A stretch of DNA of 64,000 nt from the NCBI RefSeq assembly GCF_963677685.1, contig NZ_OY782186.1, positions 1,302,001 to 1,366,000 of the forward strand. Direction: 5' to 3'. The notes beneath the pieces were generated by a model, which saw only the letters and a program-made list of their open reading frames with translations, ran no database searches and had not been told where the DNA came from. Below are positions 62,985-64,000 of this stretch, piece after piece (position 1 is the first letter of the stretch; each line of letters opens with the position of its first letter). Made by a program: the position numbers and the translations under genes. This DNA is from an uncultured Bacteroides sp. (GTDB taxonomy: Bacteria > Bacteroidota > Bacteroidia > Bacteroidales > Bacteroidaceae).

Positions 62985-64000
62985 ATGAAAAAAATATCAT
63001 TATTTGCTCTTCTGCTAACGTCAGTTTTGACGGCTTGTAATGAAGACTTCAATCAAGATGTTGCTGCTCCTCAAAGTTGGGCGCAAGAAGATGGAAAGAC
63101 GATCACGTTCTCGGCAACCGCAGCTTCCGCTATTGATCTTGGAACTGTCACAACCGATTCTGTTACTGTTTGTTCTTATACGGCTCCTGAACTTGCTGAA
63201 GGGCAGACTATCACTGGGGTTGATCTTGTTTTGGATCAAAAGAAAACGTTGAATGTTAGTGTTAATGGAGAAGTTGCTACGGCTGATTTGCAATCTGCTG
63301 TGAGCGAACTTTACGGAAAACGCCCCAATGCCAGAACACTGAAAGGAGTGGTTAACGCTTATATGAAATCGAATGGCCAAGTCTTTCGTGCTTCATCGGA
63401 TACAATTGATATTGTGGTTACCCCTAAAGCTCCGCTTATTGAATCGGCATATTACTTGATCGGTGATGTGAATAGTTGGAATGCAGATCAGCTCATCAAG
63501 TTTACTCATAGTGATAAGGATGTGTATGATGATCCTTATTTTACTACGATAATAAAAGTTACTGCTGCTTCTTATTGGAAGATTATTCCGCAATCAAATG
63601 TGGATAATAACGATACATGGGCTGCAGGCGTATTGGGCACAATTGTGGATGGTGATACTGCAATGAGCGGCTCGCTGACTACTACTAATCCACAAGCAGG
63701 AAAAATTGACACTGAAGCGGGCTATGTGAAAATTACTCTTAATATGATGGAGTATACTTATACGATAGAATATATCGGTGACATGGTTCTTAAGCTTTAT
63801 GTACCGGGAGCACATCAAGGATGGACTCCGGCTACAGCTCCTACTATTTATTGTCAGAATTATGATTTGAAATATGATGGGTATGTCAATTTCACTGCTG
63901 CTGATCAAGAGTATAAATTTACTTCTCAGCCGGACTGGAATGGAACAAATTATGGAAGCGGTGGTGATGGAACGCTCTCTACTGCTGGTGATGCTGGTAA
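62985..64000 (+). CDS. SusF-like surface glycan-binding lipoprotein, truncated by the window end
   Basis: An ATG at 62985, 24 bases after the SusE-like stop, opens a frame that continues past the window edge, so at least 338 residues exist. It begins KKISLFALLLTSVLTAC (lipobox Cys at residue 18) and has a SusE/SusF N-terminal domain (TITFSATAASAIDLGTVTTD), then SAYYLIGDVNSWNADQLIKF and VLKLYVPGAHQGWTPATA, which look like two starch-binding modules. It is the fourth gene of the sus-like operon. Downstream genes, perhaps a glycoside hydrolase such as a GH13 or GH97, are not in the window. Confidence 0.85.
   Translation, partial: MKKISLFALLLTSVLTACNEDFNQDVAAPQSWAQEDGKTITFSATAASAIDLGTVTTDSVTVCSYTAPELAEGQTITGVDLVLDQKKTLNVSVNGEVATADLQSAVSELYGKRPNARTLKGVVNAYMKSNGQVFRASSDTIDIVVTPKAPLIESAYYLIGDVNSWNADQLIKFTHSDKDVYDDPYFTTIIKVTAASYWKIIPQSNVDNNDTWAAGVLGTIVDGDTAMSGSLTTTNPQAGKIDTEAGYVKITLNMMEYTYTIEYIGDMVLKLYVPGAHQGWTPATAPTIYCQNYDLKYDGYVNFTAADQEYKFTSQPDWNGTNYGSGGDGTLSTAGDAG

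Overview
The window comes from a low-GC Bacteroidota chromosome, most likely Bacteroides or a close relative. The reasons are: complete SusC/SusD/SusE/SusF-type genes, Bacteroidetes-only families (DUF4924, DUF3868, DUF3575, FimB/Mfa2, fimbrillins, FeoA-FeoB fusion, hybrid two-component/AraC proteins), many lipoproteins, and repeated matches to the Bacteroides promoter (TTTG, 19-21 bases, TAnnTTTG) upstream of genes. I see no tRNA, rRNA, CRISPR array or insertion sequence.

Layout. 1-9016: the start of pyruvate:ferredoxin oxidoreductase, an AAA ATPase, an ATP-grasp-like protein, a GHL10 glycosidase-like lipoprotein/secreted protein, a CstA operon with a small membrane protein and an outer-membrane barrel, and an ablA-ablB operon (N-epsilon-acetyl-beta-lysine synthesis). 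9507-21418: uvrA, a second GHL10 protein, an operon of a reduced hybrid two-component regulator with two half-size chromate-family transporters, a lipoprotein/beta-barrel pair, and purL. 21696-25090: a four-gene operon of a NapH/NapG-like six-cluster iron-sulfur membrane protein, a DUF362 protein, a phosphoribosyltransferase and an ECF-type S component.

25416-37543 is the most interesting part: an eight-gene fimbrial operon (two large FISUMP-like proteins, two fimbrillins, a FimB/Mfa2 anchor, DUF3868, DUF3575, and an Rrf2-like regulator as first gene), all on the minus strand. Its promoter lies inside a 500-base segment flanked by a perfect 28-bp inverted repeat, with a tyrosine recombinase gene directly beside it. 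This is a phase-variation switch; as assembled, the promoter points into the operon (ON).

37544-51524: a region of covarying palindromes, then LysE-type exporter, DUF4924, rfbD, prfC, feoAB plus a tiny Cys-rich FeoB partner, an orphan TonB-receptor-like barrel protein, and the sodium-pumping decarboxylase operon oadG-oadA-oadB. 51569-64000: a sus-like alpha-glucan/maltodextrin locus: GH65 phosphorylase, SLC45/GPH-type MFS transporter and LacI regulator on one strand, SusC-SusD-SusE-SusF on the other (SusF runs off the window), with LacI-type palindromes between the divergent halves. Oligosaccharide would be captured by SusD/E/F, imported by SusC, moved across the inner membrane by the MFS protein and cleaved by phosphorolysis.

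All assignments are from reading protein motifs and DNA by eye; no database search was run.
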